A stretch of DNA of 6,237 nucleotides from Halobacteria archaeon (GTDB lineage Archaea; Halobacteriota; Syntropharchaeia; Alkanophagales; Methanospirareceae): the NCBI GenBank assembly GCA_029932715.1, contig JAOZPO010000012.1, positions 8,655 to 14,891 of the forward strand, written 5' to 3'. Position 1 is the first letter of the stretch. Every line of letters starts with the position of its first letter. Below the pieces are notes generated by a model. The model had not been told where the DNA came from, searched no databases, and was given only the letters and a program-made list of their open reading frames with translations. The position numbers were made by a program, and so were the translations under genes. Shown here piece by piece: positions 1 to 4,808 of this stretch.

Positions 1-878
1 ACGTGCGTGGTGCTTACAGGCATACCCGCTAAACTCACCCCTACCACCGCGAGGCTCGCACCCGTTTCGGCTGAGAACCCATGCTTCGGCTCTAACTTTG
101 TTAATCGCCAGCCCATTGTCCTTATCACTCTCGAGCCCAGTAAAAATGTGCCCAATGCCATTACTGAGCCACACATTATCTTCACCCACCATGGCACGAA
201 AAAATGCTCGGGCTGCTCCACGAGAATAAAACGCCCAACTATTAAAGAAGCTGCAATTACACCCATCGCATTTTGCGTATCGTTCATACCGTGGCTGAAC
301 GCCATAAAAGAAGAGGAAATAATCTGCAGTTTCTTAAATACTGCTTCGGTTGCTGCGGACGGTGTTCTTTTAAAAAATAAGTACAATACCCAATTGATGA
401 GTGAAAAGAGCAATGCCCCTGCTATAAATCCCACAAAAGGGCCGAGCATAATGGCGAGAAATACCTTATTGGTAAGCACCTCCCAATTTATTATGCCAAG
501 CCCACCTGCAACTATTCCCGCGCCAAGCAAACCTCCTACCAATGAATGCGTCACACTTATGGGAATGCCAAGTGAAGTGCAAGTGTAAGTCCATATTATC
601 GCACCAAGTAGACCGCTGATGATAACAACGAGAAAAATGCTGGCGGGCAGAGATTCCGGGGGGACAATTCCTTTGCCTATTGTCTTCGCCACCGCTTCAA
701 AGGCTAAAGCACCGATAAGATTGAAAACACTCGCCAGAGCCAATGCCTTTAGTGGCGTCAGCGCTTTTGTAGCAATTACCGTAGCAATCGCATTTGCACT
801 ATCATTCGCACCGTTCAAAAAGTCATAGAGCAAAGCCAAAGATATTATTATGACGACAAGAGCCAGAGGAGAAAGCAT
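1..878 (-). CDS. pit: PiT-family inorganic phosphate permease, 3' end cut by window edge
   Basis: Integral membrane carrier of the PiT/PHO4 family, which imports inorganic phosphate in symport with a cation (H+ or Na+). The visible 292 residues contain both halves of the family's inverted duplication. The first signature is NGANDSAN at residues 22-29 and the second is GMNDTQNA at 197-204. The SVTH-type motif following the first half is PISVTH at 106-111, and its second-half equivalent, PVSTTH at 287-292, sits exactly at the window edge. Hydrophobic segments alternate throughout (for example about 4-19, 82-97, 140-168 and 232-248). The ATG at 878 was chosen because it lies 4 bases after the DUF47 stop and gives a normal short N-terminus before the first signature. 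The reading frame is open to base 1 with no stop, so this is a window truncation and not a pseudogene; the final membrane segments are missing. It almost certainly shares a transcript with the DUF47 gene upstream. The family is certain; the coupling ion cannot be read from the sequence. Confidence 0.95.
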   Translation of the reverse strand, partial: MLSPLALVVIIISLALLYDFLNGANDSANAIATVIATKALTPLKALALASVFNLIGALAFEAVAKTIGKGIVPPESLPASIFLVVIISGLLGAIIWTYTCTSLGIPISVTHSLVGGLLGAGIVAGGLGIINWEVLTNKVFLAIMLGPFVGFIAGALLFSLINWVLYLFFKRTPSAATEAVFKKLQIISSSFMAFSHGMNDTQNAMGVIAASLIVGRFILVEQPEHFFVPWWVKIMCGSVMALGTFLLGSRVIRTMGWRLTKLEPKHGFSAETGASLAVVGVSLAGMPVSTTH

Positions 879-882
879 CGCC

Positions 883-1530
883 TTAAATACCGCCTTTTAC
901 TCTGAATGTCTCCAGGATATTGGCTACATCCTCACACTGGTCCATTGTGTCCTCTAAAATATCCACTATCTCTTTGAGCAACAGCCGGTCGAGGACTTCC
1001 GCAGGATTGTCCACCGCCGCGGTCATCAGTTCCTTCAACCATTTCCGGTTTATTATATCGGCTTTGTTCTCTAATTCGTTTATCCTGATACAACCTGCTG
1101 CTAAATCTCCTTCACAACCACTCAGGTTTCTCAAGCAACTCACGGCTGCCTTTATCTCTTGTGTCGCTTCAAGGATAACGGGCGAGAACTCAGCAACCAC
1201 AAACTCCGGCAGGGCTGGTCGCCGCGTAAACGTCATTCTTATTACTGCTTTCTCGATTCCATCTACCACATTGTCAAGATTATGCGCGAAATACCGGATG
1301 TCTGCTTTCTCTTCTGTTACACGGGTATGATCATAGAACAATTCCTGTACGATTTCGTGAACGATCGAATCCGCATCACCCTCCAGTGTTCCTAGTTGCG
1401 CACTGATTTCCGGAAGCTTGGAATAATCGGTATCTAACTTAACAAGCAGCTTCGCCGCTTCTACCGCCTTTCCCGCAAGCGAGTCGAAGAAATCGAAAAA
1501 GCTCTTATCGTGCGGTAAAAAGACCGACAT
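883..1530 (-). CDS. DUF47 / PhoU-like protein partner of the phosphate permease
   Basis: Cytoplasmic all-helical protein of the DUF47 (PhoU-related, TIGR00153-like) family. These genes usually sit directly beside PiT permeases and are thought to modulate phosphate transport. From the start used here it is 215 residues, a normal family length. The opening pattern, an aromatic-rich FFDFF at 11-15 then KAVEAAKLL at 21-29, is typical. EGDADSIVHEI at 50-60 and EIVDILEDTMDQCEDVANILE at 187-207 (key residues E187, D190, E193, D194, D197, E200, D201) match the paired acidic helical motifs that bind metal clusters in PhoU-type proteins. The start is uncertain: the frame stays open upstream, with ATGs at 1617 and 1653 adding 29 or 41 residues that do not resemble the family. 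A clear TATATATA at 1631-1638 would place transcription start near 1608, downstream of both of those codons. The gene ends 4 bases before the permease start, so the two are probably cotranscribed. Confidence 0.88.
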   Translation of the reverse strand: MSVFLPHDKSFFDFFDSLAGKAVEAAKLLVKLDTDYSKLPEISAQLGTLEGDADSIVHEIVQELFYDHTRVTEEKADIRYFAHNLDNVVDGIEKAVIRMTFTRRPALPEFVVAEFSPVILEATQEIKAAVSCLRNLSGCEGDLAAGCIRINELENKADIINRKWLKELMTAAVDNPAEVLDRLLLKEIVDILEDTMDQCEDVANILETFRVKGGI

Positions 1531-1630
1531 CTTTTGCAAAACTGCCGTGACCAGAAGTAGTTTTAGCGATAAATTCTTTATGTCGCCACTCTCTTTCGGT
1601 AGCTTGTCCCTTTTCATGTTTTCAGCACTG

Positions 1631-1638
1631 TATATATA
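1631..1638 (-). promoter_or_regulatory. Putative TATA box for the DUF47-PiT operon
   Basis: The minus strand reads TATATATA here, the best TATA-box match upstream of the DUF47 gene. With the usual archaeal spacing of about 25-27 bases, transcription would begin near 1608, leaving a leader of roughly 75-80 bases before the ATG at 1530. A second AT-rich candidate at 1691-1699 would instead put the start near 1668 and would allow the longer protein forms. The choice between them is inference. Confidence 0.4.
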
Positions 1639-1703
1639 CCACAACAACAGCATTTAAGTTTTTCGGTTTTTACGTACATGCAAAGGCTAATATATAATTA
1701 TGC

Positions 1704-1711
1704 AAAAAAAA
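1704..1711 (-). terminator. Oligo-T terminator after the XTP/dITP diphosphatase gene
   Basis: On the minus strand a run of eight T residues begins 5 bases after the diphosphatase stop codon. Archaeal RNA polymerase terminates at U-rich tracts that need no strong hairpin, so this is a plausible end for the PCNA-diphosphatase transcript. It also separates that transcript from the DUF47-PiT pair. Confidence 0.5.
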
Positions 1712-1716
1712 TAGTG

Positions 1717-2292
1717 CTAAGCTATGTAATTCAACAATTTCCTGAATGCTTTGCCTCTATGCGATACTTTATTCTTAGCTTCTGTGCTCATTTCCGCAAA
1801 TGTCGCCCCTTTGTATTCAAATATAGGGTCAAAGCCAAAACCTCCTTCGCCTCTCATCGCGTTCGCTATTTTACCCTCGACTGTGCCGACGAAAAGGATC
1901 GGCTCCTTTTCGCTTGTTTCGCATAATGCCACGACAGTTTTAAAAGTAGCCCTTCGCGCATCTCCTCTTTTACCTCCCATCAACTTCAATAAGCCCTCAT
2001 TCCCTATTGTCTTGAATACAAAAGCGGAGAAAGGTCCGGGGAAACCATTTAACACAGGGATGAACATACCTGAATCTTCTATGAAGAATGGTTTCTTTAT
2101 CTCCATATTTTCCATTATATAATTCGCACTCGCTCGCGCTACTTCTTCTATCGCATCAAGCTGCCGTTCGGGATAGTCGTATTCGAGTTGTTCGATAGTT
2201 ATGTCTTCCGCCTCCGCGTACGCTAAATCCATTATCTCTTCCACTTTGTGCGCGTTTGTAGTGATGAAGATTATCTCTTTCCGCAATCGCAT
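1717..2292 (-). CDS. rdgB: XTP/dITP diphosphatase (Ham1/RdgB family)
   Basis: House-cleaning nucleotide pyrophosphatase of the Ham1/RdgB/ITPA family. It hydrolyses non-canonical purine nucleoside triphosphates (dITP, ITP, XTP) to the monophosphate and pyrophosphate, keeping deaminated purines out of DNA and RNA. The protein has 191 residues, the normal length. It begins with the substrate-binding strand and TTNAHKVEE loop (11-19). It carries the catalytic EDSG at 72-75 (D73 being the expected catalytic acid), followed by the LNGFPGPFSA segment at 81-90. It ends with the family block GFGFDPIF at 151-158, an AEMS segment at 167-170, and SHRGKA at 177-182, whose His and Arg contact the base. The ATG directly follows the PCNA stop codon, with a GGAG sequence inside the last PCNA codons (2296-2299) that can serve as ribosome binding site at short spacing. 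It is therefore expected to be cotranscribed and translationally coupled with pcn. Nothing is missing from the active site. Confidence 0.95.
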   Translation of the reverse strand: MRLRKEIIFITTNAHKVEEIMDLAYAEAEDITIEQLEYDYPERQLDAIEEVARASANYIMENMEIKKPFFIEDSGMFIPVLNGFPGPFSAFVFKTIGNEGLLKLMGGKRGDARRATFKTVVALCETSEKEPILFVGTVEGKIANAMRGEGGFGFDPIFEYKGATFAEMSTEAKNKVSHRGKAFRKLLNYIA

Positions 2293-3051
2293 TCACTCCG
2301 ATTCTATCCTCGGTGCCAGTAAATAGCTGATTTTTGCTTTGCCTTCTGCCAGTTCGAAATCCAGTTGCATCGGGTACTTTTCGCCAAGGTTGAGCGTTAT
2401 ATTCTCGGCATGGCTCATCCCCTTGCTCATTGCCGAGATGTACTCAAGCGAATATAAAGAACTAACCGTTTTCGGCGTTAGATGTATTAATTGCTCCTTA
2501 GTTAAGCCTAAGCGTAATTTATCCATCTCGCCTTCCGCCTCCATAAAGAACTCCTCTCCATCCACACCGAGCACGATGTTATCGCCTATCTTCTCCGCAG
2601 CACGTATTGCCCTCCGGAACTCTTCCGTCTCTATGATTACCTGCGCGGGGAACTCGAGTTCCGGCACCTTTGGCTCCTTTCTCAAAGAAGCGGGATCAAG
2701 CAAAGAGTGGGTATACGCAAGACTGCCCATCCTTATGTACACTTTCTGTGCATGCTCGTCCAATTTTAGCTCAATGTCTTCTTTACCACCAATTCCCAGG
2801 ATACCAAGCAATTTCACAAAGTCCATACCTATTTCGGTTTCATTATCACCTTCTTCCGACTCGCAGGAAAAGTGAAACTCATCGAATGCGTCACTCTGCA
2901 ACACAAAAGAGATCATTGATACATTCGCTGGGTCTACCGCTCGTAACTTTAAGCCCTCATCTGTTATCCTTAACTTTCCTTCATCCACTATCGCAGTAAC
3001 CGTCTCTAAGCACTCTCTTAACGCAGTTGCATCTATTTTAGCCTCAAACAT
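2293..3051 (-). CDS. pcn: DNA polymerase sliding clamp PCNA
   Basis: Replication processivity factor that forms a ring around DNA and tethers DNA polymerase, ligase, FEN1 and other PIP-box proteins. At 252 residues it has the usual archaeal/eukaryotic length. Visible family features are the N-terminal FEAKIDATAL (2-11) and the LRAVDPANVSM block (36-46). The interdomain connector starts at LLDP (117-120) and runs into the P-x-L segment near 130-132. The second domain has SLYSLEYISAM (198-208), and the C-terminal strand is ISYLLAPRIE (241-250), where PIP-box partners dock. The N- and C-domains are both complete, so a homotrimeric ring is expected. The start is supported by the family N-terminus and by a strong AGGAGGG at 3064-3070, although its spacing of about 12 bases to the ATG is long. 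The stop TGA is followed with no gap by the diphosphatase ATG. A promoter is expected in the AT-rich gap upstream. Confidence 0.97.
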   Translation of the reverse strand: MFEAKIDATALRECLETVTAIVDEGKLRITDEGLKLRAVDPANVSMISFVLQSDAFDEFHFSCESEEGDNETEIGMDFVKLLGILGIGGKEDIELKLDEHAQKVYIRMGSLAYTHSLLDPASLRKEPKVPELEFPAQVIIETEEFRRAIRAAEKIGDNIVLGVDGEEFFMEAEGEMDKLRLGLTKEQLIHLTPKTVSSLYSLEYISAMSKGMSHAENITLNLGEKYPMQLDFELAEGKAKISYLLAPRIESE

Positions 3052-3063
3052 TTTCTCTTTATT

Positions 3064-3070
3064 CCCTCCT
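3064..3070 (-). promoter_or_regulatory. Strong Shine-Dalgarno sequence for pcn
   Basis: The minus strand reads AGGAGGG here, a near-perfect complement of the 3' end of archaeal 16S rRNA. It ends 12 bases before the PCNA ATG, slightly farther than the usual 5-10. It stands out because the other promoter-proximal genes in this window lack a recognisable ribosome binding site. Confidence 0.6.
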
Positions 3071-3115
3071 TTCTTGTTAGTCTATTTGCTTTATACTCCT
3101 ATAACTATTACAATG

Positions 3116-3126
3116 TTAAATTAAAA
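3116..3126 (-). promoter_or_regulatory. Putative TATA box for pcn
   Basis: The minus strand reads TTTTAATTTAA in an AT-rich gap. Its centre is about 70 bases upstream of the PCNA ATG, so transcription would start near 3094 and leave a leader of about 40 bases that contains the Shine-Dalgarno sequence. A nearer GTATAAAG (3089-3096) is less likely, because transcription from it would begin at or inside the Shine-Dalgarno sequence. The same gap also has to end the aldolase transcript, and its T-rich minus strand could do so. Assignment is by spacing only. Confidence 0.35.
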
Positions 3127-3178
3127 CAATAAAATAAGATATGAGATTATTAATAACTGTCCAATATGCCATAAGTTT

Positions 3179-3730
3179 TTACCTCTTCTTCGCTATATCC
3201 AGCAGATATTTAACCATACATGCATGTTCTATCGAGCTTATTATTACAAAAGCTTCATCTACCGTAGCGCCACGTGCAAATGTACCATGTCCCTGCGCGA
3301 TAATCCCTTTGTGATCACGAAGTGCGCTGGCTGTATTCCTCGCTAACTCATCCGAGCCGATTCCTCCTGTCACCACTGGTATTTCATGCATAAAATATAT
3401 GCTTTCGGAATCTTCAGGCACTATCTGCCCCTCGTGCAGTAATGACTCTACCACTGCATATACAGAATGTCCATGCAAAATAGCAAGTGCGGATGTCGCC
3501 TTATAAATTGCACGATGGACATTCAACTCCGTGGATGCAATTACATCCAGTTCGTCCGGTGACGCGGGGTCTATCGGAACTCTGACAATCTGACCCTCAA
3601 GTTCATCGAGCATGCTGCCGGTCGTACTGATTAGCATCTGGTCTCCCACGCGCTTGCTGACATTACCAAAGTGCGAGTGTGCAAGTCCCGCGGCAACTAT
3701 CTTCTTACCATATTTTATTAGTTCTTGCAT
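3179..3730 (-). CDS. Class II aldolase/adducin family protein, fuculose-1-phosphate aldolase-like
   Basis: Soluble zinc-dependent class II aldolase of the FucA/AraD/adducin fold, 183 residues, close to the short archaeal members. The family signature residues are all present. GNVS at 22-25 and STTGS at 35-39 form the phosphate-binding region. E69 in STELNVH is the expected catalytic acid. HGHS at 86-89 supplies two zinc-binding histidines, and H148 in QGHGT supplies the third. This argues for an active enzyme. Likely chemistry is retro-aldol cleavage of a ketose 1-phosphate to dihydroxyacetone phosphate and an aldehyde. In methanogens a similar short protein (the MJ1418 type) has been linked to lactaldehyde production for coenzyme F420. 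That role is inference here, because substrate cannot be told from the fold. The ATG at 3730 was chosen since the 72 additional in-frame codons upstream run antisense to the argF start and have no family resemblance. The gene is divergent from argF and has no visible Shine-Dalgarno sequence. Confidence 0.88.
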   Translation of the reverse strand: MQELIKYGKKIVAAGLAHSHFGNVSKRVGDQMLISTTGSMLDELEGQIVRVPIDPASPDELDVIASTELNVHRAIYKATSALAILHGHSVYAVVESLLHEGQIVPEDSESIYFMHEIPVVTGGIGSDELARNTASALRDHKGIIAQGHGTFARGATVDEAFVIISSIEHACMVKYLLDIAKKR

Positions 3731-3736
3731 CTGGTG

Positions 3737-3766
3737 TTTTAATAAAATAATAGCAATATCTAAAAC
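3737..3766. promoter_or_regulatory. Compact divergent promoter region between the aldolase gene and argF
   Basis: Only 55 bases separate the two divergent start codons. On the plus strand an A/T run at about 3737-3750 (TTTTAATAAAATAA) would place argF transcription start roughly 10-15 bases before its ATG. On the minus strand TTTTAGATAT (3757-3766) would place the aldolase transcription start within about 5 bases of its ATG. Neither gene has a Shine-Dalgarno sequence, which suits short-leader or leaderless messages. Positions follow from standard TATA-to-start spacing and have not been measured. Confidence 0.45.
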
Positions 3767-3785
3767 AAATCTCTTTGCCCTTATT

Positions 3786-4691
3786 ATGAACCTAACCTCG
3801 ATATTTGACCTATCGCGTGCAGAGATAGAAGCGTTATTAGCGCATGCAGAAGAGCTAAGAAAGGCGCGGAATGAAGGGTTAAGAGAGAGGGTAGATTTAG
3901 AAGGGAAGACACTGGCACTGATATTCGAGAAACCTTCTACCCGCACCCGGGTCTCCTTTGAGGTGGCGATGCTCGAATTGGGGGGGAACGTGATAAGCCT
4001 AAACTGGAACGAACTGCAGTTAGGGCGGGGAGAAAGGATAATAGAGACGGCAAAAGTGTTCTCCTCTTATGTTGATGCTGTTATGATACGAGCATTCCAG
4101 CATAGCATGATAGAGGAGTTTGCGAGATATGCCTCGATTCCCGTGATCAGCGGGTTAAGCAATCAGGAGCACCCATGTCAGACACTGGCAGACCTGATGA
4201 CGATAAAGAGCTATAAGAAGAGCCTGCCGGGATTGAAGGTAGCCTGGATTGGAGATGGGAATAACGTATGCAATTCGCTGATCGGAGGATGCGCAATTAC
4301 AGGCATGGAGATTTCCGTAGCATGCCCAAAAGGTTATGAACCAGACGATAGGATAGTAAAACAAGCGGCTGAGATGGGTTGTGATGTGGCAATAACAGAA
4401 GATGTGGAAGAAGCTGCTGCTGATGCTGATGTCTTAAGCACCGATGTATGGGTATCAATGGGTGACGAAGAGGGTAGCGAGAGAAGAAAGAAGGCTTTTA
4501 AGAGGTATCAGATAAACGAAGACCTGGTACGTGTTGCAAAAGGGGATGTGATAGTAATGCACTGTATGCCAGTGCATGTAGGCGAAGAGATGACGGAAGC
4601 GGTATTAAATAGCGACAAGTCGGTAATATTCGTGCAGGCGGAGAACAGATTACATGCGCAGAAGGCGTTATTAGTGAGATTGTTAAAATAA
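3786..4691 (+). CDS. argF: Ornithine carbamoyltransferase
   Basis: Cytoplasmic enzyme of arginine synthesis: carbamoyl phosphate + L-ornithine -> L-citrulline + phosphate. The protein is 301 residues, the standard catalytic chain length, and is expected to be trimeric or a higher oligomer. Carbamoyl-phosphate contacts are present: the STRTR loop at 51-55, QLGRGE at 78-83 and HPCQ at 129-132. Ornithine-side residues are also present: GDGNN at 156-160, D220 plus SMG at 225-227, and HCMPVH at 259-264 with the catalytic cysteine C260. QAENRLHAQKA at 284-294 is the usual C-terminal helix. The SMG and HCMP motifs separate it from aspartate carbamoyltransferase. One mild oddity is SGLSN at 122-126, where family members usually have N-x-L-[TS]-D before HPCQ. 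The ATG at 3786 fits the family N-terminus; the frame continues open upstream to 3612, but that part is antisense to the aldolase and is not family-like. There is no Shine-Dalgarno sequence. Confidence 0.97.
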   Translation: MNLTSIFDLSRAEIEALLAHAEELRKARNEGLRERVDLEGKTLALIFEKPSTRTRVSFEVAMLELGGNVISLNWNELQLGRGERIIETAKVFSSYVDAVMIRAFQHSMIEEFARYASIPVISGLSNQEHPCQTLADLMTIKSYKKSLPGLKVAWIGDGNNVCNSLIGGCAITGMEISVACPKGYEPDDRIVKQAAEMGCDVAITEDVEEAAADADVLSTDVWVSMGDEEGSERRKKAFKRYQINEDLVRVAKGDVIVMHCMPVHVGEEMTEAVLNSDKSVIFVQAENRLHAQKALLVRLLK

Positions 4692-4704
4692 TAGCAGGTG
4701 TTTT

Positions 4705-4720
4705 ATTGACAATTGTCAAT
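4705..4720. repeat. Perfect 16-bp palindrome between argF and cdhC
   Basis: ATTGACAATTGTCAAT is a perfect inverted repeat with no spacer, located 13 bases after the argF stop and about 48 bases upstream of the predicted cdhC TATA box (centre to centre). Its two-fold symmetry suits the binding site of a dimeric helix-turn-helix regulator. As an RNA hairpin it would be weak, because a loop must be taken from the A/T centre, but the TTTT that overlaps and follows its end could help terminate argF. Operator and terminator roles are both possible and not exclusive. Confidence 0.6.
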
Positions 4721-4756
4721 TTTGCACGGGCTTTGATGGAACTATTTGTATAAGAC

Positions 4757-4765
4757 TTTTAAATA
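4757..4765 (+). promoter_or_regulatory. Putative TATA box for cdhC
   Basis: TTTTAAATA is a good archaeal TATA-box match. Standard spacing puts transcription start near 4787, giving a leader of about 20 bases before the cdhC ATG. That leader contains AGGTAG (about 4789-4794), at best a weak Shine-Dalgarno sequence. A dedicated promoter here means cdhC need not depend on read-through from argF. Confidence 0.5.
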
Positions 4766-4808
4766 GCTGTCCTATAAGCAATATCCACAGGTAGACAAAG
4801 AAGATAAA

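Noticed and set aside
7..828. Open frames on the plus strand opposite the phosphate permease.
   Set aside because: They are antisense shadows of a gene with two clear PiT signatures and an uninterrupted frame; their proteins show no recognisable pattern.
1..878. Possible pseudogene, because the permease frame lacks a stop codon.
   Set aside because: The frame runs cleanly to the window edge and ends in the conserved PVSTTH motif, so it is simply cut by the boundary.
2339..2999. Open frames on the plus strand opposite pcn.
   Set aside because: Ser/Pro-rich low-complexity products typical of the reverse complement of a coding gene; PCNA on the minus strand is unambiguous.
3152..3166. A 15-base stretch that matches 4762-4776 at 13 of 15 positions (AATA-CTGTCC-ATA pattern), both in intergenic DNA.
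   Set aside because: The two copies face differently relative to their genes, and one overlaps a TATA-like element. In A/T-rich spacers a match of this size can arise by chance, so it is not called a regulatory repeat.
3052..3178. Possible small RNA or riboswitch in the aldolase-pcn gap.
   Set aside because: No stable paired structure was visible by eye, only A/T-rich promoter- and terminator-like sequence.
3612..3785. 58-codon upstream extension of the argF frame, and the matching 72-codon upstream extension of the aldolase frame (3731-3946).
   Set aside because: Each extension is antisense to the other gene, neither resembles its protein family, and both families have natural N-termini at the internal ATGs (3786 and 3730).
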